From positions 248,001 to 312,000 of the forward strand of contig DASVQI010000038.1 in assembly GCA_036389255.1 (NCBI GenBank): DNA of 64,000 bases. The letters are read 5' to 3'. The notes below the pieces were generated by a model, which saw only the letters and a program-made list of their open reading frames with translations, was not told the origin of the DNA and did not search any database. This DNA comes from JACVRN01 sp036389255. GTDB lineage: Bacteria; Acidobacteriota; Blastocatellia; Pyrinomonadales; Pyrinomonadaceae. Position 1 is the stretch's first letter, and each line of letters begins with the position of its first letter. Both the position numbers and the translations under genes were made by a program. Shown here one piece after another: positions 31,164 to 39,958 of this stretch.

Positions 31164-32981
31164 TCAAAAACGGCTTTTCCCCGGCGCAAGCCGGGTGAAG
31201 CCTATGCGCCGCAGCAGGCCCGTGAATCGTGTGTCCGACCTCAGAGCCTCAAGCTCCGGGCCGACGTTGAGCCACATCAGAAAGTCATTCCGCTCTTCAT
31301 AGGTCTTGCGCAGCCAGAAGAGCGCCTTTTCTCTCTCGCCCAATCCTAAATATGTTATAGCTATCCCGTAAGGCGAGACGTACTTTTTCTCAGAGGTTTC
31401 CAGCAGTTCTTTAAGCACTTTGGCAGCCTCGTCACGCCTGCCCGCAGCCCCGTACGAATAGCCCAAAAATCCGAGGATTGAGTAAGCTTCATTATCCAAT
31501 TGCCAGGCCAGTTCAAATTCAGCTACGGCGTTGGGCAGATCACCGCTCGCCAGATAACTACAACCCAGCGTCAGGTGGGCCGGGCAGTAGCCCGGGTCTA
31601 GCTCTATCGCCTTCTTTATTTGCCGGACTGATTGCTCATACTCACCCATGAGGAATAGAACCGTCCCTAGATTTATGTTGCTCTGTAGCGACATGGGATC
31701 AAACTTTAAGGAGAGCTTATACTCCTCAAAGGCTTCATTGAACCGTCCGGTAAACATCAAGTACTCGCCGTAGCGCTTATGTGACATCGCATTGCCGGGA
31801 TTAAGCTCTATGGCACGCTTGAACTCGCTTTCAGCCCCCTCCCAATCATGATCGTAATACATCTTGAGTAAGCCGAAGGAGGCGTGAGCTTCGGCCAGCA
31901 GGTCGTCAATCTCCACCGCCTTGACGGCTGCGGCTCTGGCTTTGGGCAGGACTTCAGCCGGAGGCAGGTAGAGATTGGAAAGCCTGTGATACGCATCGGC
32001 CAGACCAGCGTAAGCCAGAGCGTAGTTAGGGTCATGCTCAATCGCCTGTTGAAAATAGTCTATACCCTTTTCCACTCCCTCCCTTGTGTACTTGTTCCAG
32101 AAGAAGCGTCCCATCAGGTAGAGGCGATATGCTTTCGTGTGTTCCGTGTAACGCCTGGTTAGAAGCTCCTGTACCTTGCTGGTCAGTTTGATTCGCAGGT
32201 TATAAGCTATCTCCCAAGCAATCTCTTCTTGAACTTCCAGAATATCGGAAGATTTGCGATTATACTGCGCGCCCCAGATGGCCCAGCCTCCGGTCACGTC
32301 AACCAGTTCCGTTCTGATAATCAATCTTTCGTCATAGCTCAGAATCCTGCCCGTCAATACGGCCCGCACTCCCAGCTCGCGCCCGGCCTCTCGCGGATTA
32401 ACTTTCAGCCCCTTGTAGTTGAAGACTGTCGAGCGCGCCATGACTCTCAGGTGGGATAGCTGCGAAAGACTGTTGATGATGCTCTCGGTAATTCCGTCGG
32501 CCAGATATTCGCCGTTTTGATCGGCGCTGGCATTGATGAATGGCAGGATTGCCAGAGAGTTGACGACCTCTTCGGAGGTACTGGCTGCGTGCTCGTCGCC
32601 GGGCGCGGGCCGGGCCTGAGCGCCCTTTATTTCCGGTGCGGAATCTTCCTGCTCCGGCGTTTTGACCGGCGCAATAAAACGATACCCGCGCTTGGCTACC
32701 GTCTCTATAAACAGATGCTTGCTCTCTCTTTTACCCAGAACTTTCCGCAGCGTAAAAATATTCTGAGTCAGGTTGCCCTCTTCCACAAAGGTATCAGGCC
32801 AGACGGCATCCATAATCTCGGACTTCTCTACCAGATGCCCGCTCCGCTCCACCAGCAACAGGAGTATGTCGAAGGCTTTCGGTGACAGAGGGACGAGCGC
32901 CCCGTCGCAAAACAGCACTCGCTCTTCGGCATCTATGCGAAAAGGGCTGAACTCGTAGCTGTGCTCGATTCGGGTGCTCAT
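31164..32981 (-). CDS. Winged-helix (OmpR/CadC-type) regulator fused to TPRs
   Basis: The 605-residue product has an N-terminal DNA-binding winged helix (about 10-105, PLSPKAFDILLLLVERSGH and ETVAKRGYRFIAPV), a middle domain with SLAILPFINASADQNGEYLADG (about 145-165), as in the CadC/adenylate-cyclase-like acidobacterial family, and TPRs from about 290 to 590 (DPNYALAYAGLADAYHRL and similar units). There is no membrane helix, unlike CadC. Four of the ten GATC sites seen in the whole window lie in this one gene, which points to a different history from its neighbours. Targets are unknown. Confidence 0.85.
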   Translation of the reverse strand: MSTRIEHSYEFSPFRIDAEERVLFCDGALVPLSPKAFDILLLLVERSGHLVEKSEIMDAVWPDTFVEEGNLTQNIFTLRKVLGKRESKHLFIETVAKRGYRFIAPVKTPEQEDSAPEIKGAQARPAPGDEHAASTSEEVVNSLAILPFINASADQNGEYLADGITESIINSLSQLSHLRVMARSTVFNYKGLKVNPREAGRELGVRAVLTGRILSYDERLIIRTELVDVTGGWAIWGAQYNRKSSDILEVQEEIAWEIAYNLRIKLTSKVQELLTRRYTEHTKAYRLYLMGRFFWNKYTREGVEKGIDYFQQAIEHDPNYALAYAGLADAYHRLSNLYLPPAEVLPKARAAAVKAVEIDDLLAEAHASFGLLKMYYDHDWEGAESEFKRAIELNPGNAMSHKRYGEYLMFTGRFNEAFEEYKLSLKFDPMSLQSNINLGTVLFLMGEYEQSVRQIKKAIELDPGYCPAHLTLGCSYLASGDLPNAVAEFELAWQLDNEAYSILGFLGYSYGAAGRRDEAAKVLKELLETSEKKYVSPYGIAITYLGLGEREKALFWLRKTYEERNDFLMWLNVGPELEALRSDTRFTGLLRRIGFTRLAPGKSRF

Positions 32982-33225
32982 AAAGACGCTATGACTGAGC
33001 TTGAGGGACTATTCGGCTTCTGAAATTTTCAGCCATTCCCGTTGTTAGAAAAGATGAAGCCGCAGAAGGAGTGGCATCGCTTCTCTCAGGGGTGAAGGAA
33101 ATCCTATTACAAAACTGTCTGTAAGACAATATAGCGACTGCTAAATCTGCTTTTGCAACGCTCACCATCCTACACTTATCCCCGATTGCTCTTTGCCGTC
33201 TCTTCAAGTAAGTTTGTTGTTGAGT

Positions 33226-34173
33226 ATGGAAGTAACTTTTCTAGGGACAAGCGCGGGCGTGCCTACGAGGCAACGCAATGTGTCTGCGGTCGCGTTGAGG
33301 CTGCCGGAGCGAGGCGAGGCTTGGCTCTTCGACTGCGGCGAGGGCACGCAGCAGCAGATTCTTCGCAGTGACTTGAAGTTCAGCCAGCTAGCCCGCATCT
33401 TCATCACGCACATGCACGGAGACCATTTCTTCGGCCTGCCCGGACTGCTCGCCACGGGCGGCATGGCCGGGCACGTCGAGCGCATGGAGATTTACGGCCC
33501 GCCGGAGGTGGAGACGTTCGTGCGCGAGAGCTTTCGTCTTTCCGAAGGCCGCTTCGGTTACGAACTGAGCATTCACGCCGTTAAAGAAGGTCTGGTCTAC
33601 GAGGACAAGGATTTCACAGTCACTTGCAGGCAGCTCAAGCATCGCATCCCTGCCTTCGGCTACAGAGTCACGGAGCAAGAGCGCCCCGGCGCTTTCGACG
33701 TGGAGAAGGCACGCGCTCTTGGCATTCCTTCCGGCCCCCTTTACGGCAGGCTGAAGAACGGCGAGACGGTCACTCTGCCGGACGGGCGCACCTTTGACGG
33801 TCGTGACTTCTGCGGGCCGCTCAAGCCCGGACGCTCCTTCGTCTATTGCACCGACACCATCTATTGCAAGAGCGCGGTGGAGTTGGCGCGTGGCGCGGAC
33901 GTGCTGGTTCACGAAGCGACCTACGCCGTCTGCGACGAAGACCTTGCGCGGCGCAGTCTTCATTCCACTACCGAGATGGCCGCGCGCGTGGCAATGGAAG
34001 CGGGAGTCAGTCAACTGCTGATTACGCACTTCAGCCCGCGCTATGCTCCGGGCGGCGCTGTAGAGCCAGAAGAGCTTTTAAGAGAAGCGCGCGACACGTT
34101 CCCGAACACGCTTATGGCCCGCGACTTTTTCACCTACGAGATACCCAGAAGAGCGGCGACAAGTGACAGTTGA
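33226..34173 (+). CDS. rnz: Ribonuclease Z
   Basis: A 315-residue metallo-beta-lactamase-fold RNase Z, which trims the 3' end of tRNA precursors. The metal-binding motif H62-M-H64-G-D66-H67 is intact, as are the downstream ligand regions FVYCTDTIY and HEATYA. The N-terminus MEVTFLGTSAGVPTRQRNVSA is typical, which fixes the start at 33226. The 3' end overlaps the next gene by 11 bp. Confidence 0.93.
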   Translation: MEVTFLGTSAGVPTRQRNVSAVALRLPERGEAWLFDCGEGTQQQILRSDLKFSQLARIFITHMHGDHFFGLPGLLATGGMAGHVERMEIYGPPEVETFVRESFRLSEGRFGYELSIHAVKEGLVYEDKDFTVTCRQLKHRIPAFGYRVTEQERPGAFDVEKARALGIPSGPLYGRLKNGETVTLPDGRTFDGRDFCGPLKPGRSFVYCTDTIYCKSAVELARGADVLVHEATYAVCDEDLARRSLHSTTEMAARVAMEAGVSQLLITHFSPRYAPGGAVEPEELLREARDTFPNTLMARDFFTYEIPRRAATSDS

Positions 34174-34921
34174 CAGGATAAGAGCCTCTTCCGGCGCATC
34201 ATACGACGCCTTCTCGTGGTGCTATGAGCGCCACTGGTGCGAGGAGGTTCCGCCAGCGATTTTCACCGTGATAGAGCGGCTGCTGTTGCCTTCGCTCAAA
34301 GCCGGGAGCCGGATTCTAGACCTGTGCTGCGGGACGGGCTACACGGCTGCGCGGCTTGAGCGTATGGGTTACAGCGTCACCGGTCTGGACGCGTCCGCGA
34401 AGATGCTAAGCTTCGCAAAGCGACACGCGCCGCGCTCGCGCTTCGTGTTGGCGGACGCGCGCTCGTTCAACCTGCCTCAATCATTCGACGCCGCCCTGTC
34501 CACCTTCGACAGCCTCAATCACCTGATGACGCTCGAAGAACTCCGGGCGGCTATGGCTTGCGTGCATAGCTCGCTTGCGCCCGGTGGCCTCTTCCTCTTC
34601 GACATGAATATGGAGAGCGGGTTTCTCAATCACTGGGCGGACTATTTCTCCATCGTAGAGAAGGACGAGGCTTGCATACTGCGGGGCCATTACGACCGGG
34701 AAGAGAAGGTTGGCCGCTACGACATAACCATGTTTCGCCGCCATAGCGAATCGTGGGAGCGCTCGGACACGGTGATTACCGAGAGATGTTATTCGATGAA
34801 AGAGATTAAGGGAGCGCTCAGACAATCGGGCTTCGCAGAACTGTCTGTCTTCGACGCCGAGCGCGACATGGGACTCGCAGACCACACCGGAAGAAAATTC
34901 TTCATGGCGCGGCGCGACTGA
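34163..34921 (+). CDS. Class I SAM-dependent methyltransferase
   Basis: A 252-residue methyltransferase that starts at a GTG inside the end of rnz (11-bp overlap). Motif I is ILDLCCGTGYTAARLE (about 52-67), an acidic residue at TGLDAS (about 76) would hold the ribose, and DAALSTFDSLNHL (about 104-116) matches motif IV. The C-terminal half (about 150-250) resembles the antiparallel-sheet insertion of small-molecule methyltransferases. Coupling to rnz is positional; no tRNA-specific domain is seen. Confidence 0.82.
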   Translation: MTVDRIRASSGASYDAFSWCYERHWCEEVPPAIFTVIERLLLPSLKAGSRILDLCCGTGYTAARLERMGYSVTGLDASAKMLSFAKRHAPRSRFVLADARSFNLPQSFDAALSTFDSLNHLMTLEELRAAMACVHSSLAPGGLFLFDMNMESGFLNHWADYFSIVEKDEACILRGHYDREEKVGRYDITMFRRHSESWERSDTVITERCYSMKEIKGALRQSGFAELSVFDAERDMGLADHTGRKFFMARRD

Positions 34922-34928
34922 AAAAGAT

Positions 34929-37900
34929 TTAAGACAACTCTTCCAGCAGGGCGCTGGCTTCCTTCAAATCTATTGTCTCGAAGCCTTCTGTGAACCAGTT
35001 GTAGATTTGAGAGAGCATCTCTCGCGCCTCTTCGCGCCTGCCCCTCTGCTGCCACAACCGGCAGAGGTTCGTGGTCGCTCTAAGCTCCCAGCCCTTTGCC
35101 TTTTGCTCCTGCGCGACGCGTATGGCTTCCAGAAAACTCTCTTCGGCCTCCTTGATGAGCAGCTCTTTGTTGGACAAATCCGCAGTCACTTTTACCTGCG
35201 CGGACTCATTGAAGAGCCCGGCTTTCTTCAAGAGCAACTGGCCTTTGACCAGATGTATCATGGCTTCCTTGGCTCGCTCGCCGCTCTTCTCCACAGCCTC
35301 AAGCGCTTCCTTTATCGTCGCTCGCGCTTCGTCCACGCGACCATAAAGCCCTAGGACTTCGGCCAGCATGGAGAGGAAGTTCGGGCGGGCAAGCTCGGCT
35401 CCCATAGCTCGCTGGCGGTCTATGCTCTCGCGCGCCTGCCGTATGCCTGTGTCGCCCTGATTCAGATAAGCCAGCGACAGCCCGTGATGCGCGCTGCTCC
35501 ACGCGAGCGTCTGCGGCAGGTCGTGTTCAAGTGAGACGGCCATGGAGCCTTCGGACAGCTTGCGGCTCTCTTCGAACTCGCGCCGCATGTAGTGGACGAA
35601 GGAGGACATGAAGAGCGCCAGCGCAAGCGTCTGCGGGTGATTCAGGCGACGCGCAAGCGCGAGCGATTCTTCCGCCTTCCGAAGCGCGCGGTCTGGATAA
35701 CCCAGACTCCACAAGACCCAGCCCGCGAAGCTCATGCAGGTCATGGCCGGGTCGTGGCCCGTGAAGGCGAGGCGCGGCTGCTCCTGCTCACGGTAGAGCG
35801 CCGTTCCCTTCTCCAGATGCTCAAGCGCCTCTTCAAACTGCCCCAGATGCGTGAGGGACGCGCCGAGCATCGCGTGAGCCTCGACCCTGAGCGCGGGGTC
35901 GTCGCACGAGTAGGCAAGCTCCACCACCTGTTCCGCGAACTCGCGCGCCTTCGCTATCTCTTCGCGCACCATGTAGAAGAGCCACAAGCCCGACAGCACG
36001 GGAAGAAGCTCCGAGTTGACCTTCAACTGCTTGCACAGGTCGTGCGCGCGCGTGTAGTTCTCTTCCACCTCGGCCATGGCGTAGCCGCGAGTGGCCATCA
36101 ATGGCACGCCCAAAGTTACATGAAAGAGAAGCTCCTGACGCGCACGCTCAGGCGTATCGGGCAGAAGCTTTATCAGGTCTAGGCCGCGACGCGCCAGCGT
36201 AACGACTTCGTGATTGGCGAAGACTTGCGCGGCCTGCTGTGCCGCTACGAGAAAGTATTGAGCCGCGCGCTCGAAATTACGACCCGCCTCGTAAAGCACC
36301 GCGAGTCGCGCGGCGATGGCCGATTCCTGCTCGCTGTAATGAGCGCGAAGGGCTTCGGCCACGCTTGCGCTCAGAGAAGCGCGACGCGTGGGCATCAGCG
36401 TCCCGTAAAGCGCGTTCTGATAAAGCACGTGCACGAAGCGATAGCGCAGCGTGAGCGTGCGGTCTGGAAACTCTTTCTCTCCCAGAGGGCGCACGAAGTA
36501 ATGTATGCGGTTCAGGGCTTCAAGCCTTTCTTCCGCCTCTTCCGGGTCAATCTTGAGCGCCTCGGCCACCACGGTCGAGTCGAACTCGTAACCCTGCACG
36601 CTGGCCGCCACCAGCAGTCGAACGTCTTCCGGGTCGAGCTGGTCAATCTTTCGCTGAATCATGCTCCGCACGGACTGCGGCAGTTCCTTGTCCATGTCGG
36701 GCAGGCTCTGCGCGAGTTGCCAGATGCCGTCCTGCTCGGCTATCACCTGCCGGTCGCGCAGGTATCTGACCATGTCCACCATGAAGAGCGGGCTGCCTTC
36801 CGTCTTCGCGTGAATCAGGTCTGGAAGCTTTCTGGGGAAATGGTTTTCGGGGAACTCAAGATTCAGATAGCTCTCAACGTCATAGCTGGTCAAAAACTGT
36901 AGCATTATCTGATGGCACAGGCCGCGCGCCTGTAAGTCTCGCTTGAGCTGAAGGAACGGGTGCTTGGCCAGCAGCAGGTCTGACGAGCGATAGGTGGTCA
37001 GTATAAGAAGACGAAGCCCGTTGAACTTGCTGGCAAGATACGCAAGCATGTCTACGGTGGAAACGTCCGCCCAGTGCAGATCGTCTATGAAGAGCACAAG
37101 CGGCTTTATCTGCGAAATCTCCGTAAGAAAGGCGGAAAGCTCTCGCTTCATCCTCTCCTGCGAAGCCGTCTTGATGTCCGTCCTCAATTCGTCGGACGAG
37201 CCGTCCTGCGAGAGCGGCGCGACGTGCGCGTACCAGGTGGGCGCGACCAGCTTCATGATGCGAGCAGCGTGCTCGCCCTCGTTCGAGCGCAGCAGATAAT
37301 CCAGCGCTTCCAGAAAGGGCATGTAGGCTTCAGCGCCCGCCAGCCGCTCGGAGCAACGCCCGCGAGCCACCGTGCATGGCTGGCCGCTCAAGGAAAGGTC
37401 AACCAGAAAATCTTCTACCAGAGTGGTCTTGCCAATGCCCGGCTCACCGGTCACGCAGACCAGCACGCCCTGTCCCTGTACGGTCTTGTCAAAGCAGGCG
37501 CGAAGCTCCCCGCGCTCTTCTTCGCGGCCCACGGTCATGCGGCGCATGGAGAGCGAAGGCGTGCGCGACTCGAAAGAGACGGGCCGCTTGCCCGTTAGAC
37601 TCCCCAGCACCTCATCAACCGCCGAAGCCGTGGGGCGCAGCCGCTCGTCCTTCTCAAGCATTCCCAGAATGAGGGCGTCGAAGGAAGCGCCGATTTCGGG
37701 ATTGAGGCGCGAGGGCGGCAGGGGCTGCTGCGTGAGGATGGCGTTCATGGCGCTTATCTGCGATTCGGCCATGAACGGGTGATGCCCCGTCGCCAGCTCG
37801 TAAAAGACTATGCCGAGCGAAAAGATGTCCGTGGGCGTGCCCGTAATCTCACCGCGAGCCTGCTCCGGCGACATGTAGCGCATAGTGCCGATTATCATGC

Positions 37901-38687
37901 CGGGGCTCGTGATGGCTTCGAACTTGCGGCCGGAGAGATGCGTGCCCGTGTCGTAAAGCAGAGTCTCATCCGAATACTGCGCTGCGCCGCCGGGCATCAA
38001 TCGCGCAAGGCCGAAGTCCAGCACCTTAACTATGCCGTCCGGGCGCACCATTATGTTCTCCGGCTTGATGTCGCGGTGTACGACCCCGGCATCGTGCGCT
38101 ACGCAGAGGGCTAGAGCCATCTGGCTGGCAAGCTGTAAGACGGAATCGAGCGGCGGCTTGCCCTTTGAGGTGAGCGAGCGAAGCGTCTGGCCTTCTATGT
38201 ACTCTATGGCGATGAAGCGGCCGAGGTCTGAGCCGCCAATCTCGAAGATGGTGACTATGTTCGGATGATTCAGGGCCGAGATGGCGCGGGCCTCCTGCTC
38301 AAAGCGCCTGAGCCTGTCTTGGTCTTCCGTCAACTGTGAAGGCAGAAGCTTGAGCGCCACCTTTCGATTGAGCCGCGTGTCCTGACCAAGGTAGACTTCG
38401 CCCATGCCGCCGGAGCCGATGGTGCCTATAATCTTGTAATGGCCGATATTTGCGCCCAGAAGCGACGGCTGCGCCTTAGCCTCTTCGGCCCGCTTCCTTA
38501 TCTTGAACGGAGGCTCTTCTATAAACCCGCTAGCCTTCTCGTAAGAGGTCAGCAGCCGCTCGACCTCGCTCCGCAGGGACGCGTCCGCCCCGCAAGCCTG
38601 CGCCAGATATTCCTCTCGCTCAGAGCTTGAAAGCTCCAGAGCGGAATTAAAAATCTCTTCTACCTGTCTCCAACGTTCGGGGGTCAT
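34929..38687 (-). CDS. Ser/Thr protein kinase fused to AAA ATPase and TPRs
   Basis: A 1252-residue signalling protein. Residues about 80-345 are a complete Pkn2-type kinase: G-loop IGSGGMGEVYLG, VALK, HRDIKPEN (about 204-211) and DFG. A linker leads to an AAA/NB-ARC-like ATPase with P-loop GEPGIGKTTLV (about 412-422) and LVLFIDDLHWADVS. The C-terminal half (about 720-1250) holds tetratricopeptide repeats. I chose the ATG at 38687, where the family sequence MTPERWRQVEEIF starts. Its operon partner is the ECF sigma gene at 39122, now separated from it by an inserted 428-bp element. Confidence 0.92.
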   Translation of the reverse strand: MTPERWRQVEEIFNSALELSSSEREEYLAQACGADASLRSEVERLLTSYEKASGFIEEPPFKIRKRAEEAKAQPSLLGANIGHYKIIGTIGSGGMGEVYLGQDTRLNRKVALKLLPSQLTEDQDRLRRFEQEARAISALNHPNIVTIFEIGGSDLGRFIAIEYIEGQTLRSLTSKGKPPLDSVLQLASQMALALCVAHDAGVVHRDIKPENIMVRPDGIVKVLDFGLARLMPGGAAQYSDETLLYDTGTHLSGRKFEAITSPGMIIGTMRYMSPEQARGEITGTPTDIFSLGIVFYELATGHHPFMAESQISAMNAILTQQPLPPSRLNPEIGASFDALILGMLEKDERLRPTASAVDEVLGSLTGKRPVSFESRTPSLSMRRMTVGREEERGELRACFDKTVQGQGVLVCVTGEPGIGKTTLVEDFLVDLSLSGQPCTVARGRCSERLAGAEAYMPFLEALDYLLRSNEGEHAARIMKLVAPTWYAHVAPLSQDGSSDELRTDIKTASQERMKRELSAFLTEISQIKPLVLFIDDLHWADVSTVDMLAYLASKFNGLRLLILTTYRSSDLLLAKHPFLQLKRDLQARGLCHQIMLQFLTSYDVESYLNLEFPENHFPRKLPDLIHAKTEGSPLFMVDMVRYLRDRQVIAEQDGIWQLAQSLPDMDKELPQSVRSMIQRKIDQLDPEDVRLLVAASVQGYEFDSTVVAEALKIDPEEAEERLEALNRIHYFVRPLGEKEFPDRTLTLRYRFVHVLYQNALYGTLMPTRRASLSASVAEALRAHYSEQESAIAARLAVLYEAGRNFERAAQYFLVAAQQAAQVFANHEVVTLARRGLDLIKLLPDTPERARQELLFHVTLGVPLMATRGYAMAEVEENYTRAHDLCKQLKVNSELLPVLSGLWLFYMVREEIAKAREFAEQVVELAYSCDDPALRVEAHAMLGASLTHLGQFEEALEHLEKGTALYREQEQPRLAFTGHDPAMTCMSFAGWVLWSLGYPDRALRKAEESLALARRLNHPQTLALALFMSSFVHYMRREFEESRKLSEGSMAVSLEHDLPQTLAWSSAHHGLSLAYLNQGDTGIRQARESIDRQRAMGAELARPNFLSMLAEVLGLYGRVDEARATIKEALEAVEKSGERAKEAMIHLVKGQLLLKKAGLFNESAQVKVTADLSNKELLIKEAEESFLEAIRVAQEQKAKGWELRATTNLCRLWQQRGRREEAREMLSQIYNWFTEGFETIDLKEASALLEELS

Positions 38688-38699
38688 AAGAACAGCGCT

Positions 38700-39127
38700 A
38701 AGTGACAAGTGACGAGTGACAAGCAAGAGACAGTATTAATCCTCGCGTCATCGTTGTTGAAGTTTACGCCGCAAAGCATTAAGCATTTTGCGCAATTCAT
38801 AAATTTGTGTGAAAGCCGGGTTTGCGTCTTCACTCTCGCAATACTTTAATTCGACTGCGAGAATCAACTGTGTATCCAGCTCTGCAAGCGAGCCTTCTGC
38901 ATTAGAGATGAACTGAATAAACTCGCCAGTCGTATGACGGGCCTGTCCCTCTGCTATATTAGAAGGCAGTGAAACTGCCGCGCGCCTCATTTGTGAAATT
39001 AAGCCAAACTTCTCTTCATCCGGTAACTTCTGGGTTATCTGATAGACCTGTTTTACAAGCGTGATTCCCTTTTGCCATACAAGCAAATCTTTATAGCCAC
39101 CCGTTTTTATCTCGTCACTTGTCACTT
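38700..39127. mobile_element. IVS-like element with 17-bp terminal inverted repeats
   Basis: AAGTGACAAGTGACGAG at 38700-38716 and its exact reverse complement at 39111-39127 flank a gene for a four-helix-bundle protein of the 23S rRNA intervening-sequence family. In RNA the ends would form a stem, as in intervening sequences. It sits between the ECF sigma gene and the kinase gene. The right repeat encodes both the last residues of the sigma factor and the first residues of the inserted gene. No transposase is present. Confidence 0.65.
38748..39125 (-). CDS. Four-helix-bundle protein (23S rRNA intervening-sequence protein family)
   Basis: A 125-residue helical protein with the family core YKDLLVWQKGITLVKQVY (about 11-28), LISQMRRAAVSLPSNIAEG (about 42-60) and ELDTQLILAVELKY (about 83-96). 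Family members occur in intervening sequences within bacterial 23S rRNA genes and as accessory proteins of retroelements, and form oligomeric bundles that bind nucleic acid. The GTG start at 39125 lies inside the terminal repeat and overlaps the stop of the sigma gene (GTGA). It is an orphan copy, outside rRNA. Confidence 0.85.
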   Translation of the reverse strand: MTSDEIKTGGYKDLLVWQKGITLVKQVYQITQKLPDEEKFGLISQMRRAAVSLPSNIAEGQARHTTGEFIQFISNAEGSLAELDTQLILAVELKYCESEDANPAFTQIYELRKMLNALRRKLQQR

Positions 39128-39691
39128 GTCACCCGTCACTGTTTGATAGAGCCATGCTTTTGCCATGCGCCACTGGCGTATGACGGTCGCCGTGCCTATG
39201 CCTAGGGCTGCGGCTGTCTCTTCTATAGAGAGGCCGCCGAAGAACCTTAATTCGACGATGCGGCTCTTCTGCGGGTCAATCTGCTCAAGGGCCTTCAGGG
39301 CTTCATCGAGCGCGAGCATACTGTCCATCTGCTCGTCGGAAATCTCAAGCACGTCGTCCAGAGAGACTTTGATTCCGCCGCTTCCACGCTTGGCTGTCTG
39401 GTGCGCTCGCGCGTGGTCAACCAAGATGCGGCGCATCATCTGTGCGGCGACGCCGAAGAAGTGCGCCCGGTTCTGCCACTCCACGTTCCTCTGGTCTACC
39501 AGCCGCAGGTAGGCTTCGTGTACCAGCGCCGTAGCTTGCAGCGTGTGGTCTTCGCGCTCCCGCCGCAGGTATCGCTCGGCTATGTTGCGCAGCTCGTTGT
39601 AGACGAGCGGCAGAAGCTGGTCTAGCGCAGCACGGTCGCCGCGCGCCGATTCCTTCAGTAGCTCTGTTACCTCCGGCTTTTGGGGCTTCAT
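39122..39691 (-). CDS. ECF-type sigma factor paired with the Ser/Thr kinase
   Basis: A 189-residue sigma factor of the ECF group often linked to Ser/Thr kinases in Acidobacteriota and Planctomycetota. Region 2 is around residues 20-95 (LLPLVYNELRNIAERYLRRE and ALVHEAYLRLVDQ) and region 4 around 125-183 (FGGLSIEETAAALGIGTATVIRQWRMAKAWLY). The C-terminus, VTGDK, is encoded by the terminal repeat of the downstream element, so the insertion may have changed the natural end. I took the ATG at 39691; a TTG at 39712 is in frame, and neither has a strong ribosome site. Confidence 0.88.
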   Translation of the reverse strand: MKPQKPEVTELLKESARGDRAALDQLLPLVYNELRNIAERYLRREREDHTLQATALVHEAYLRLVDQRNVEWQNRAHFFGVAAQMMRRILVDHARAHQTAKRGSGGIKVSLDDVLEISDEQMDSMLALDEALKALEQIDPQKSRIVELRFFGGLSIEETAAALGIGTATVIRQWRMAKAWLYQTVTGDK

Positions 39692-39782
39692 ACTGAGAGC
39701 GGCCAGACACAAGGGCCGTTAGGAGGGTTTCCCTTCGTTTCAAGCCGAGCATAGTTTTTGTACGCCTCGAAAGTCAAATGGC

Positions 39783-39883
39783 AGAATGGGGGATGGGGGA
39801 TAGGGGCCGGGGGTTGGTAAAAGAAAGACTATTGGATTTTCTTTATCCATCCCCTGACCCCTAACCCCCATCCCCATTTTTTT
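39783..39883. repeat. Inverted repeat of two G-quadruplex-type tracts
   Basis: Four G-runs (39788-39813; run lengths 5, 5, 4 and 5) with 2-3 nt loops are mirrored by four C-runs (39851-39875; 4, 4, 5 and 4). The arms are imperfect inverted repeats about 37 nt apart, followed by seven T residues (39877-39883). Either strand could form a quadruplex, or the RNA a long hairpin. It lies between the ECF sigma gene and a divergent exported-protein gene. Confidence 0.6.
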
Positions 39884-39958
39884 CGTTTTCAGGTGATTCA
39901 GTTCAATTCTCGATTACGCGTTAATGTTTGAGAGGCAAAACGCAAGGAGACGAAGGAC

